In this document: piece by piece, positions 34,224-46,300 of the stretch
How positions within the stretch are numbered: the stretch's first letter is position 1
How the letters are laid out: each line of letters opens with the position of its first letter
NCBI RefSeq assembly: GCF_910596095.1
Contig: NC_056534.1
Location: 38,140,088 to 38,204,087, forward strand
Direction of reading: 5' to 3'
Source: Thunnus maccoyii
Taxonomy: Eukaryota > Chordata > Actinopteri > Scombriformes > Scombridae
DNA: 64,000 bases
Position numbers and translations under genes: made by a program
Notes under the pieces: generated by a model
The model's input: the letters and a program-made list of their open reading frames with translations, nothing else
Told to the model about the DNA's origin: nothing
Database searches by the model: none

Positions 34224-35087
34224 AGTTCATACCTACATTCAAATCATGCAAGATGGAAAACGTGGCATCTATAGGTTGTTACCATGCATTCTTCAATCCT
34301 AATTTAAGAATTAAAAAGAAAATAACAGGTAAAGTGATGCAGAGGAAAACAAGTTGTAGGTGTGTAGTGTTGTCACTGTAGTGGTCCTGCTACATTATCA
34401 AAGGAGTTTTGGCTGTGTCATCCTCCTTTTAATGTTTAACAGTTGAAATGCTATAAGACCAACATCAACTCTGACAAAGAAAGACAACTCTTAGTTGTAG
34501 AAGCAGTTTATTCTTTCCAGTATTGTGAGCTCGAGTGTGTTAGTGAGTAACACACTTCTTCATTTCAGGAGATTGAGAAAGTAACAGGAAAGGTGATCTC
34601 ATACGTTACATAGAAACGATGAGGCATTGTACTGAAGCAACTTACCTCATATTTAATGTGAAGTAATACAGTATGTTATTCTGGGCTTTCCTGAAAAACC
34701 AGCCACCAGAATTCAATGGTGGTGTTTGCTTGTATTAACCACAAGTCACCGGTGAACGACCTGCCCTGTTCTGACTGTGATTCTGGGGCACAGGTCACCT
34801 CTCTGTTAAGCTCTTGATCTCTCCGAGCTGACATGACTCTGTCTTCACCTCTGTCCTCTGTCATCATTGTCAGCTACACCAGACCAAAGCCTGGGGGGGG
34901 GGGGGGGGGGGGGGGGATCACAACGTACAGTAAGTCATGATATACAGTCCCATACCCCATACCATCAAAATCATTTTCTGATGATGACAATGGTGTAATG
35001 ATGCAAGCAATTTGATACACTTATATATGTCAAAAAGGCACAATGTCTCAAATACAAACCATCTATGTCTCATAGGAACAACATAAG

Positions 35088-35645
35088 TTAAAGGACAGGT
35101 TCACTATTTTTCAAGTCTGTCTTAAAACAACAGTCATGCACCCAATGAGCACTGAAACAGGTTTTATTCACTTTAATAAATCCTCCTGTTCATACTGGCT
35201 ATTAAAAGTGACGGGGAACAAAATCCACAGTCTTCATTTTGTGCAAAAATGTATTTAGAAGTTTATTAGAAGCTTATATGAGGTTTAGTCATATCAGTGG
35301 ATATCTGACACATTTACAGTCTTTTTAGCATCAAATTCCCTCTTTGTGTTTCCCTGTTGAGCTGCGGTGGAAGTATAGTAACAAAAAGAGGGACTTTGGC
35401 ACTAAAAAGACTGTAACTTTGAAAGATATTGACTTGATTTGACCAATTTGGACAACTGAAGCTTCATATTAGCACAGAAGGAGGTCTGTGGATTTTGGCC
35501 CCATCACTTACATTGTAAGTGGATTATAAAGGGATCTTTGAATGGTCAGTATGAACAGGAGGGATGATTATGGCAAGAAAAACCTATTTTAATGTCCATT
35601 TGGGCTCCTGTCTGTTGTTTTAAGACAGACTTTACCTTTGTAAAA
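35088..35645. mobile_element. Palindromic (fold-back) DNA transposon, copy 1
   Basis: The left arm has GTCTGTCTTAAAACAACAG and CCTCCTGTTCATACTG. The right arm carries the exact complements, CAGTATGAACAGGAGG and then CTGTTGTTTTAAGACAGAC. Inverted arms of roughly 150 bp surround a short centre. No protein is encoded. A related element sits in smc2 intron 1. Confidence 0.65.
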
Positions 35646-37323
35646 TCCATAATCTGCTATTTTTAATGAAAACAAAAATGCTCCTGCTTTCACATGTGAA
35701 TCCACTCGTAGGCTTGTGCATTAAACTTGTGTGTGTTTTCCTTAACGTATAACAGGGCCAACCTCATTAGTTCTGTCACTCTGTTTGGACTCATTATACC
35801 TCTGCAGCGTCTCACAGTTTCTCTTCCTTAAACCTCCTTCCTCTCCGTGAACTCCATCTGCCTCCCTCGCTTGCTTTTTCTCGCCTCTCTGTCATCATTT
35901 TCAGTTCTCTCCTGGTTTGTTTGGATTAGGCGTTATCTGCTTCTTAAGGATTCTTCCCCTTTTCCTGTCTATTATTTTCTCTCTTTTGTCATCTTTTATG
36001 AACTCCAGTACCTCCTCCTGCATAATCTGTATTATTCACTCCTTAACTCCTCTCCACAACCTCACATTCACCTTCTAGGATCTCTTCTCCTCGGGTCTTA
36101 AACCTCCTCTCTCTTTGCTTCCTCAGCTCCTCTCATCCCTCTGCATCCTTCATGTCTTCCTTCTTTTTTCTTCTGTTTCTTGATTATAATTTTCAGACAT
36201 ATTTCTCCATATGCAACTCTTCTTCTTTTGATGATTACTCTCCTCTTCAGCAGCTCCATCTTCCCTCCTCTTCTTCTCAGCTTCCTTCATTTAGTGTCTC
36301 CATCCTTGCTCCCTAAACTACATACTGTACACCTTCTCCTCATGCTCTTTAATCATGCACCCCTCTCTTTCCAAACCCCTCCCATCTTGTCTGATAATGG
36401 CTATAACTTAATTTCCTATCGATGTTCACGTACTCACCTGCATGTTTGCACAAACTGCAGTATCAGGAATAATAGACATGCTCACATAAATCATCATTAT
36501 GTTTATATATAGACACACTGATGTAGCGTTTCCATTTAATACAAATGGGAAGTCAATGCAGCCTTTATTCTCGTTTATTCCACTATACATAATAAAAGCT
36601 ACTCTCTGCAATTCCTGGATTCTCTCCAATTACAGCACAAAACTAAAATCCTTCCAAGACATACTGGGGTTAAAGTTTATGATAAGTAAGTACAATAAAC
36701 TTCATGCATTATTCATGTGATTCAACACTTCTATTATTTGCTTCCTTTCCTACTTCCTGCCCATCCGCTCATCTTTCCATCTCAGAGGCAAAAAGCCTTT
36801 CAAGTGAACACCCACAAAAACCATCGACAACAATAATAAAGCACTTAGCTGTGGAACGAATGTGACAAATCCAATGAAGCCACAGTTTTTCCTGCTAACA
36901 AATCAAATCAGCTCCTTCGGTCTGGTTTACTCTGACGTGGTTTGCTTGTATGGAAAAAAAGTCCTCCCATGCTGCTTTGACCTGCGTCTCACAAACTGCA
37001 ACTTAAAAAGTGTAATATCATATTATCTGTGCTTATCTGTACATCCAGCAAAACTGTCTAGTGGAGCCATGATCACTAAAGAAGTGCAGCATCCTTTATG
37101 TGCTTGTAAAACTCCTCCATTTAAGTGCTTCACCCCACTTGTAACTGTTCTCAGAGATTGAATTACAACACAGTAATGGAAACCATGCAGAGTGCTGTGG
37201 GACATCCTTTTCCCACACAACAACCGTTTAATCACAGACAAACATTGGGCACAGTGCCATATTATATAGCAATATCTATATTGGAGTGAGTGGAGGGGAG
37301 ACAGAGAGACTAAGGAAAGAGAG

Positions 37324-37369
<46 letters not shown>

Positions 37370-37638
37370 GACTGATACATATAATCACATACAACTATAA
37401 TGAAGTACTGTACGTGTGTGTGCTTTGTGTCAGACTCAAGTTAATACAAATCCAGGAGTGAAATATTTTCAGGAAACTCATCGTAATGGATCTTAACTGA
37501 AACAATAAAAAGGGTAAAACCATGAAGACATCGGCCTTTAATCGCGCTCTTTCTACTGAGTCCTTCCCGGGCAGGTTGGTACAAAGACATTAATGAAAAA
37601 TTAACATGGGTCATCAAACCTGACTGCTGCAGAGTGGA

Positions 37639-37669
<31 letters not shown>

Positions 37670-37822
37670 TGTGTGTGTGGGTGTGGGTGTGTGTTGTAGA
37701 GGGAGAGCTCATTTCACACACAACCACATACTTTCATGTGGTCTGACCAACCAGAGGAAACATCACCACCTCCTTCTCAACCGCTGTCAGGTTTCAGTGT
37801 CATCCAGTGTCACAATCCTGGT

Positions 37823-37832
37823 TATATATATA
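37823..37832 (+). promoter_or_regulatory. Possible TATA box of exoc1l
   Basis: TATATATATA lies 105 bp before the exoc1l ATG and would place initiation near 37860, leaving a leader of about 75 bases. Based on position only. Confidence 0.3.
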
Positions 37833-37936
37833 TTTTTCATCTCTTGTCTCTCTCTCTCCTCCCTTACGGTTTCTGTTTTTGTAAAGCTTTTGCTCACCTC
37901 AGTTCAGGCTTGACTCTCCTCTTCCTCTCCCCGGTG

Positions 37937-39652
37937 ATGTCGTCTCTTCTGAGGGAGGAGATGCAGAGAGTTTTATTCCGACCTGCGAAACAGAGACTGG
38001 TGGAATTTATTGAGATTGAAGAGCCGCAGCAGGGACGACATTTCCTCTGTGTCTCAGGTAAACCACTTTCTTTTTCATGTGTTTGTTTTGTTTATCTGAT
38101 CAATTTAAAAGCAGTTTTAGGGGTTAAATATTCAACATAATGCCACTTTTTTTTTTTTTTAAATGTCTTTATTCTTTAGCAGATAGCACAACATATGACT
38201 TTACTTACAGGGAGGTCTTGTGCCAGCATTTAACACGTTCTGTGTGAAGTGTAAAGACTCTACTTTCACTGCAGAGGATGTGTCCGCTGCTGTGCTGCAC
38301 CTGTTTACTTGGAAAACTGTGTTTGTTGTTTTTACCCATTTTTCTGCAGTTGCAAAAAACAAAGTGGTGCAGTTATCTATAGTACAATGTCAGATATGTC
38401 AGAAACCCAGAAAGTCTGGATCCAAGAGGTCCCACACCAAGCGCTCCAGCATCCAGGACTGCTACAGGAGGAGGGAGACCTGGTCCCTGTACGACCTGAC
38501 TCTTGTTGACGGACGGGACCCTGATGTGGTAATTAACCAAATTTAATTGCGATGTCCTTGCTTAGTATGTCCTTAGATTCCTATAGAGAAGTATGGTGTC
38601 TGTGAATGTAAATATTACTAAAAATTGCTCCAAACTACTTTTACTCTTTAAAATGATGAAAGCTTTGAAACACTGTAATTTATCCCAAATTATAATTTCA
38701 CATTGTAACTCATTTAATTCATTCATTTATATATTTTTGTACTACATGTTATGTTTTTGATGTATCATGTGAACCTAAAGAGGGATCATCTGGTTTCTGT
38801 TCTCTATCTTAGATGAATCTAATAAGACTGAGATCTGGGAATCAATCATTAACCATTAATCAGCTTTATTCATAAAATGTCAACAAATGATGAAAAATAT
38901 CCATCACAATTCCAAATGTCACAGTTCAAAACCCCCAAAATATTCAGTTTACTATCAAAGAAGACGAAGAAAACAGTTTCATCTTCATTTAATCGATTTA
39001 TCAATTAATCAGCTAATCGTTTCAGCTCTAAATGAGTCACCTCAACAATGAGATGTGAAAATGTTCGTACTTGTAACATCTACAGTGCTGGAGAAATTAA
39101 TTAATTAATAATTTCATAGAAATAAAGAAAGTTGTTAATGTTCTCTTCTTCATATCTCTGACTCTTTTTTTTAATGCTGTAGTTTTTATAGTAAAAATAG
39201 ATGAAATCATTTTACTGTAGTCTTGTCATCTCTTATTTAAACTGACTTTTATTAACAGATTTTAATTCATTGGATTCATTGGACGGTCAGTGCACGTCAC
39301 CGTGAAAGTACTAAGCTCTGATTTGAAGTGCCAAACAAATGAAATTTGAATTTTTTTATAAATATTGCTGTCTGTCCTCCAGGATGACCCCTGTTTCCTG
39401 CTGCACTTTGACAAGGTGCGTACAGTGAGGGCCGTCAGCTGCTCGGCCAAATACTCTTTTGTGCGTGCCCTGGTTGCCGTGTGCGACCAGCACTGTCAGA
39501 CGTCACTGAACCTGCTGAACTTTGATTGGGCCTACATCAAGCCCACGTCCTTCTACTCCAATAGAGGAGACTGTGTTGTTCTGTCACAGATATGCTTTTA
39601 TGCATTAAATTTGGTATGTCTGTCCATGTGTCCGGTGCCACTGGATGCATAA
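37937..39652 (+). CDS. exoc1l: EXOC1L-like protein (stand-alone Sec3/EXOC1 N-terminal domain)
   Basis: Three exons, 37937-38057, 38350-38528 and 39383-39652, encode 189 residues and join in frame at consensus sites. The protein starts MSSLLREEMQRVLFRPAKQR, passes through FIEIEE..RHFLCVS and ETWSLYDLTLVDGRD, then DPCFLLHF and ICFYALNLVCLS, and ends VPLDA. This layout follows EXOC1L, a short paralogue of the Sec3/EXOC1 N-terminal PH-like fold; in Sec3 that domain binds PI(4,5)P2 and small GTPases and tethers exocytic vesicles. EXOC1L neighbours CLOCK in human 4q12, which supports the call. A basic segment with CQIC and KSGSKRSHTKRS in exon 2 looks like a fish-specific loop. The function of EXOC1L is largely unknown; membrane binding is inferred from the family. 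Confidence 0.87.
38840..39030 (+). mobile_element. hAT-like MITE remnant in exoc1l intron 2
   Basis: Degraded left part (TTCATAAAATGTCAACAAATG), then AAATATTCAGTTTACTATCA and the end AATCGTTTCAGCTCTA, matching the element at 31340-31692. Confidence 0.5.
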
Positions 39653-39668
39653 TGGAATTACATAATGA

Positions 39669-39849
<181 letters not shown>

Positions 39850-40056
39850 GTTTACTGCGTATAACTTGTGTTGAAGGTGTTGAAGAGCTCGTGGCTTCTG
39901 TTGCACTAGTAGGGCTTTGATGAAGAGTTATTCCTGGTAGCTTGTTAGCCAATGTGTTAACTGTGTAATCTACTTTTGTGATCTTTTAATTATTTAACTA
40001 AGAAAATATTTTATTCTGTGTGTTATTGTAAAAATGTGAATTTCAAACAGAGAGCA

Positions 40057-40062
40057 AATAAA
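40057..40062 (+). promoter_or_regulatory. Polyadenylation signal of exoc1l
   Basis: AATAAA about 405 bp after the stop, followed within 30 bp by TGCCTTGTCTTCC, a plausible downstream element. Confidence 0.5.
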
Positions 40063-40594
40063 CAATTTAAAATGCCTTGTCTTCCTCGGCCCTCTTTAAA
40101 GCAGGTAATCATCATATTGTGTGATGAATTTAGTCATCATCTTTGTTGAGTATTTTAAATTATTCATGGAGGAATATCTGTGGTACCTCAGGCCTTATAT
40201 CGTTATCCCACTGCTATTGGTTTCCATTACCAGATGTAACTTATGCTTTCAACTGTGGCTGTCTTTTGTTCTCTTTTTTTCCCCTGGAAATTTCTCTGGA
40301 AATTCAACAATTAAAAACTGACATTTGGTCGACTCGATATATTGATTCCTTTTAAGCAATAAAAACGGTAATTCAGAGTTCAGATTCTTAGTCTATACAG
40401 TGAGGAGAAGTCTGTGAAACAGCATTTAGACCTTCATATTGGACCTAAAAGTTACAGGAAATATAAATGACCTCTTAACTGAATAAGAAAAATATGAAAA
40501 ATCCAAGTAATTAAAAAAATGACTTTTGGTATCTGGTTAAAGTTTTTAGGGAGTTTTGGATACTTGAACTCATGATTGTTGTTCTGCCTTCAGT

Positions 40595-42645
40595 GATTCA
40601 AATTCAAATTCAAATTTGCTTTATTGGCATGAATGTCATCAATGAATACCATTAACATAACATTAAGAGTGATATATATTAATTATATATTGAATATCTG
40701 TGTATCTATGCATACATATCTAGTATATCCTATGCATGTATTTGTGTGTCCAGGTCATTCACTGTCCCTCAGGTTATGGCCGTCTCCTTCTCCTGGGAGT
40801 ATTTTTAATTTTGAGAGCTCATTAAGCTCTTTGAAAGTTGAACTTGTTAAAATAAATGTTCCTTATTTCATAATGCATCTCTGTCTCAACCTCACCTGTC
40901 AAACAATGACCACATATTCTGTTTTCTGTTGGTTGCCATGATTTTTTTGTGTGGTCCTTCTTCAGTTGCCAGTTTGTGGTCCTGAGCCTGTACTTGGTTA
41001 GAATCTGTTTCTGCTTTCTGTCTCTGACAACAGAGAGATATCCTGTCAATTCATTATCTTTTTTTTAGGGCCAAATAACATTCTAATCTATTTTGGCTGT
41101 TAGTTTCTTCTTTCCAATGTTCCAGATAGGTTTCTTTAGATTGTGTTATAATTTAGTTTACTCTGATTGGTGTTTGGAAAGCAGTGTTGGTGTGAGACTG
41201 GTCAGAGTGTGTTTGAGAAAGGGCAGTTAGTCTTTTCTGGGCTCAGCTCTTGAGTTTGGAGGGTTTTTAATGGAGGGTGTCTGGTGGGCTGCATTTAAGA
41301 TGATTAAAACATCTGAGTTCTTTATTTTGAATGTTAATTATCATTATGTAGGTATTTATAGCTCTTCAAGCTTTTTCTTTTAGTGCATTCACTGTCACGC
41401 TGTTATGGTTATACCAAGGTAGGTATAACTCATACTATGTTCAATGATATGATTATTTATGGTAAACTGGTATTTGTTCTCCTTACATCTGGGGAGTTTT
41501 TGATCAATTTTCAAATGTTCTTCATATTTACTGCCAGAGCCCAGTGCTGACAGTACTTCTCTACTATGTCCAGCTGTTGCTGTAGTTCTTGTTCAGTAGG
41601 AGACAGTTGAACAAGGTCATCAGCATAAAACAGAGACTTCATCTCTCTATTTAGGAGGGAGAGACCAGAAGTAGAAGTTCATTTATATACACATTAAATA
41701 AAATCGGAGTTAAATTGCAACCCTGACAAACACTTCTTCTCAGGAATTCAGTTGTTTGTCTCTAATTTTAACAGCACACCTATTTTCCAAATACATTGAT
41801 TTAACCAGATCATACATTTTGCCTCCTTTACCACAACGTGGAAGTCTGTATTAGAGCCCTTCATGCCAAATAGAGTTGAAAGCTTTCTTGAAATCAGTAA
41901 AACAAGTGAATAATTCACCATTTTTTGTTTGGTGTACATGTTTGTTAATTAAAGTGTGAGGGGTATATACATGGTTGGTGCTGCGGTGTTTTGGGACAAA
42001 GCCAGTTTCATTTATTTTTTATTTGGAATACAACAAAATAATTTACCTACTGTGGACAACTGCTGACTCAGATGCCATGGTAGTTACTAAGGTCTGATTC
42101 GTCCCCACTCTTATGAGGAGGGGAAATAAGCCCTTTGCACCAGATGTCAGGAAAACATCCAGACTGTAATATAATATTGAACAACTTCAACACTGCACCC
42201 TGCATTTCTGGGTGGCTGCGTTTGAGCATTTCATTTTTAATGCTGTCTGGACCACAAGATTGACTGTGTGGTCAATTCTTTCCAAGTAATTGGGAAATCA
42301 AAGGGGTTCTGGTTGTCTTTAATTATTTTTTCTAATGTTTGGAGTTTTCTCTTTTATAATACATGGTTCTGAATTAATTAGATTTATTAGTATGTCTTTG
42401 TACAGATTTTCAAAATGTGCTCTCCAGATGTCACCATTTTGGATGGATAATGCTTGTGGTTGCTTTGTGTTGAAGTTGTTCCACATGTCCCAGAATTGAT
42501 TTTGATTAAATTCTCAATTCTCGTTCTCAATATCTTGTCATCGTACCTACCGCATAAGGCTGGGTTTGGTTGGCGATTTTCATTTGCTATTTTTCTCAGG
42601 TCTTTTCTAATGGACTTGCGTTCTTGATTAAACCACATTTAATAA
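40595..42645 (-). mobile_element. Decayed, 5'-truncated LINE (non-LTR retrotransposon)
   Basis: On the complement, broken frames show reverse-transcriptase motifs: DFKKAFNSIWHEGL near 41.88 kb, MYLENRCAVKIRDKQ, and the catalytic block FYADDLVQLS with YADD at 41627-41616, followed by WALAVN. Near 42.6 kb a WFNQERKSIRKDLR stretch resembles the region before the polymerase domain. The 3' end is a short tandem tail (TTTGAA)n after CAATAAAGCAAA at about 40.6 kb. Stops and frameshifts make it inactive. The rest of the spacer 39.65-43.2 kb shows no gene. Confidence 0.8.
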
Positions 42646-43189
42646 TCATCATGCAAAAAAACACACACAAAAAAAAACATGCTAGGACATTCTGTGGTTT
42701 TTAATGTCGAGAACAGTATAATAGTTTTAAAACCTTTTTTAACATGGTAGAATCATAATTAGAATATTAAAATACAGTAAGCTAGGCTATCATCAAAATA
42801 CTTGTAGCAGTAGCACTTTTACCCGGCGCTGATGAACAGTTTCTCTACAAAGCATAATTTCTAAATCTATTATTATATTGCTAAACATTAGCATTTTTGT
42901 TTGTTTGTTTTTGTTTTTTCCCCCCCGAAGGGACTGGTCCACCATTAACACGGGACGACTTTTCTTCACCACACCTGTGGTTCAGCTTTCTACCTGAGGG
43001 TAGCGCCAAAACATTTCCACAGGGCTACAAAAGCATGGAGTCATTTAGTTGCCTTGAAATCTGCCTGACGAAAATGTAAAAAAACATATATCGATATATG
43101 TGACACTGGCCCTCTCGTATACTATTTTCAAATTTCGAGTCGGTCATATTTATTCCTTTATTACTATAACAAATTTGTGTTCATATCGT

Positions 43190-43399
43190 GTGAAGATACT
43201 TTAAATTTTTTGTCCGGTTTCCGGCGCAGAGAGGACGGACTATCGGCTCCGTGCCTGCCGCCAAAATTCAAGTTAGAAGAGAGGAGGACACCGTTTTCGC
43301 CTGTAAACACTGGGCTGAAACCTTGTGCTTCTCCTTTTAAGTTGTTGGATTGGTATTCTAATCACCAGAAAGAGTCTGCGGAGAGAGGACAGCTTAAAG
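43190..43399 (+). promoter_or_regulatory. smc2 promoter / 5' UTR
   Basis: The stretch before the smc2 ATG includes an ETS-type core (TTCCGG at 43219-43224) and a GGCGCAG segment without TATA, consistent with a housekeeping start. The initiation point is not visible. Confidence 0.35.
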
Positions 43400-46300
43400 A
43401 TGCACATCAAGTCAATTATCCTTGAAGGATTCAAGTCCTACGCACAGAGGACCGAGATCAGCGGCTTTGACCCGCTGTTCAACGCCATCACAGGACTCAA
43501 CGGCAGCGGCAAGTCCAATATTTTGGACTCGATATGTTTTCTTCTGGGCATTTCCACCCTTAGTCATGTAAGTACACTGTCTGCGATGTAGTTACTGAAC
43601 GTTAGAAAGCTCTAGGTCAGAAGTTACACCGTAGTTGACTTAAAACTGGTTAATAATCTGGTAGAACTTTGTGTTACGTTAGCAGCGGTGGTGAGTTAAG
43701 TCTGTATCGTCAGTAGCATCATCATCGTTTCTGCTACATTAAAGGACGGGTTCACAATTTTTCATGCCTGTCTTCGTCAGTTGCCCAAATGAACATTGAA
43801 AGAGGTTTTTCTTGCCATAATTATTCTTCCTGTTCATACTGACCATTAGAAGATCCCTTCATAATGCACTTACAATGTACGGTATGTGACGGGGGCCAAA
43901 ATCTACAAGCCTCCTTCGGTACAAAATGTATTTAAAAGTTTATTTAAAGCTAATATGAAACTTCAGCCGTTCACTTTGGTTGAATCAAGTAGATATCTTT
44001 CAACGTTACAGTCTTTTTAGTGCCACAGTCCCTCTTTACTACACTTTACTATACTTTCACCGCAGCTCAACAGGGAAACACAAAGAGAATGTAAATGTGT
44101 CAGATATCCACTGATATGACTAAACGTTTAAATGCATTTCTGCACAAAATGACTGTGGATTTTGTCTCCATCACTTAAACTGAAAGCACATTTGAAGGAT
44201 CTTTTAACAGCCAGTATGAACAGGAGGAACGATTACAGCGAGGAAAACCTCTTTGTTCACGTTGTCAACTTGCTGTTGTTTTAAGAACTGAACCGATCCT
44301 TTAATGTTAGCTAAGTTAATTCACACTACACTGTACAGTAACATGCATCCCTTTGTTTCATTTTCATTTGAAAGGTTCGAGCCTCCAACCTCCAGGACTT
44401 GGTTTACAAAAATGGACAGGGTGGTATCACCAAGGCCACTGTGTCTATTACCTTTGACAACTCCAACAAAAGCCAGAGTCCTCTGGGGTTTGAAACCCAC
44501 GATGAGATCACCATCACCAGACAGGTGGGGAAAGAAAAGGGGAAAAAAAGACGCCATGATTTTTGAACGTTTTGACTGCGAAACTAATACTGAAACTGTT
44601 GCACGTTTCCCTTTCTGACTTCAAGGTGGTAATTGGTGGCAGAAACAAGTACCTGATCAATGGGGTCAATGCCAACAACACCAAGGTGCAGGACCTGTTC
44701 TGCTCTGTTGGCCTCAATGTCAACAACCCACATTTCCTCATCATGCAGGTCAGTCTTGTGTCTGAAGAAAGATGGTTTCAGCTTTTCACAGTTTAAACTT
44801 TTTGTAACCCCCCCAATGACACATTCTTATGTTTTCTGTCGTAGCAGTGCTAATCACATCCTTCAGACTAATGTGTACATTTTATTTTGCAGGGGAGGAT
44901 CACCAAAGTTCTAAATATGAAGCCACCAGAGGTAAACCATATCTCACTATCAGAACTCCTCCAAACATTTCCTGCTTTGTTTGGATCCTCCAATAACGAG
45001 TTACTCCTTCCTTTCAGATCCTTGCCATGATTGAGGAGGCAGCAGGAACCAGGATGTATGAATGTAAAAAGATTAGTGCTCAGAAGACCATTGAGAAGAA
45101 GGAAGCCAAGCTTAAGGAGATTCAGACTGTATGTTATACATCCAAACTCATTTTGACTTCTTCAGTGGAGAACTTTGATAAATGCAGCTGCAGCTAATGT
45201 TGAAGTATTTAACCATTTCCTCTGATTGCTCTTTCAGATTTTGGATGAGGAAATTACTCCAACCATGCAGAAACTGCAAGAGGTAGGTTGACTATAAAAA
45301 TCACTCACACATTTCATAAACAGGTCTGAAATATGACCCAAAAAAAGCACTAAATCTCTAATTCTCCCTCCCTCTCTGCAGGAACGGTCATCCTATCTGG
45401 AGTACCAGAAGCTCATGCGTGAAATCCAGCATCTGTCCCGGCTGTACGTGGCCTGGCTGTTTGTGTGTGCGGAGGAGACCAAGCTGAAGTCAGCAGAGAA
45501 TCTGAAGGTGATGCAGGACAACATCACCAAGATGCAAGCCAGCATGGCCGAGAACGAGAGCAAAATCCAGGAGCTCTCAGGCCAGATTCAGGAGCTGCAG
45601 AAGAAAAAAGACCAGGTACTCTGACAGAGAGGGAGGGATGGAGTTACAGGAACACTTCTCAAACTCATTTCATGGATTTTTCTTTGGATTTTGGGATCTA
45701 ACAGTTTGCATTTTTATTAGTTAACTCAGGGGCCTTTAATACTTTCTACCTTTTTAAAATGTTTCTTGGGAAAGATGATGGTTTGAAAAGTTATTCTTGG
45801 AGCTTGTTGAAGTGTATTTTGTTGAGTCAGATGACCCTTTTGGCATCAAAAAGGGTTTTTGAAAAATGCTCAGAATTATCTTTAGTGCATCAAAATTCAA
45901 TATCATACTTTTTTTTTTTTAATCAAACTGCAATAATGAGTCTGGAATCATATTGCTTTGTCACTGATTGTTGGTAATCTGCTCCTCTGTAGGAGGTGAA
46001 TGGAGTATTAAAATCACTGGAGGAAACTCTGGCTGATGTTCAACGTGTGGATGCCAAAGCTCAGAGTGCTCTTGACCTGAAAAAACAGAATCTCAAAGAT
46101 GAAACCAAGAAGAGGAAGGAGCTTGTTAAGAGTATGGAGGAGGTAATGGGAGCATACTGTAGATACTCCCCATCATACAAATATAACCATCTATGGAAAT
46201 CTGTTAAACGTGTGTAATCACTTGCTTTTCCTCCATCTTTAGGACAAGAAGATGCTTGTGGTTAAAGAAAAAGAGGTTTCCAAGTTGACAGATCAGCTTC

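Larger units (their letters stand above)
33300..37936. other. Intergenic region between clock and exoc1l
   Basis: Divergent spacer without convincing exons on either strand; no PDCL2, NMU, SRD5A3 or TMEM165 coding segments were seen. It holds the LINE tail at 34.14 kb, a run of 24 G at 34893-34916, the palindromic element at 35.09-35.65 kb, a pyrimidine-rich stretch at about 35.8-36.4 kb, and GT repeats at 37328-37368 and 37641-37695. Confidence 0.5.

Noticed and set aside
41616-42638. Host gene with reverse-transcriptase-like frames
   Set aside because: Frames are broken by stops and shifts, the 3' end has a LINE-type tail, and there are no splice sites; it is a dead retrotransposon.
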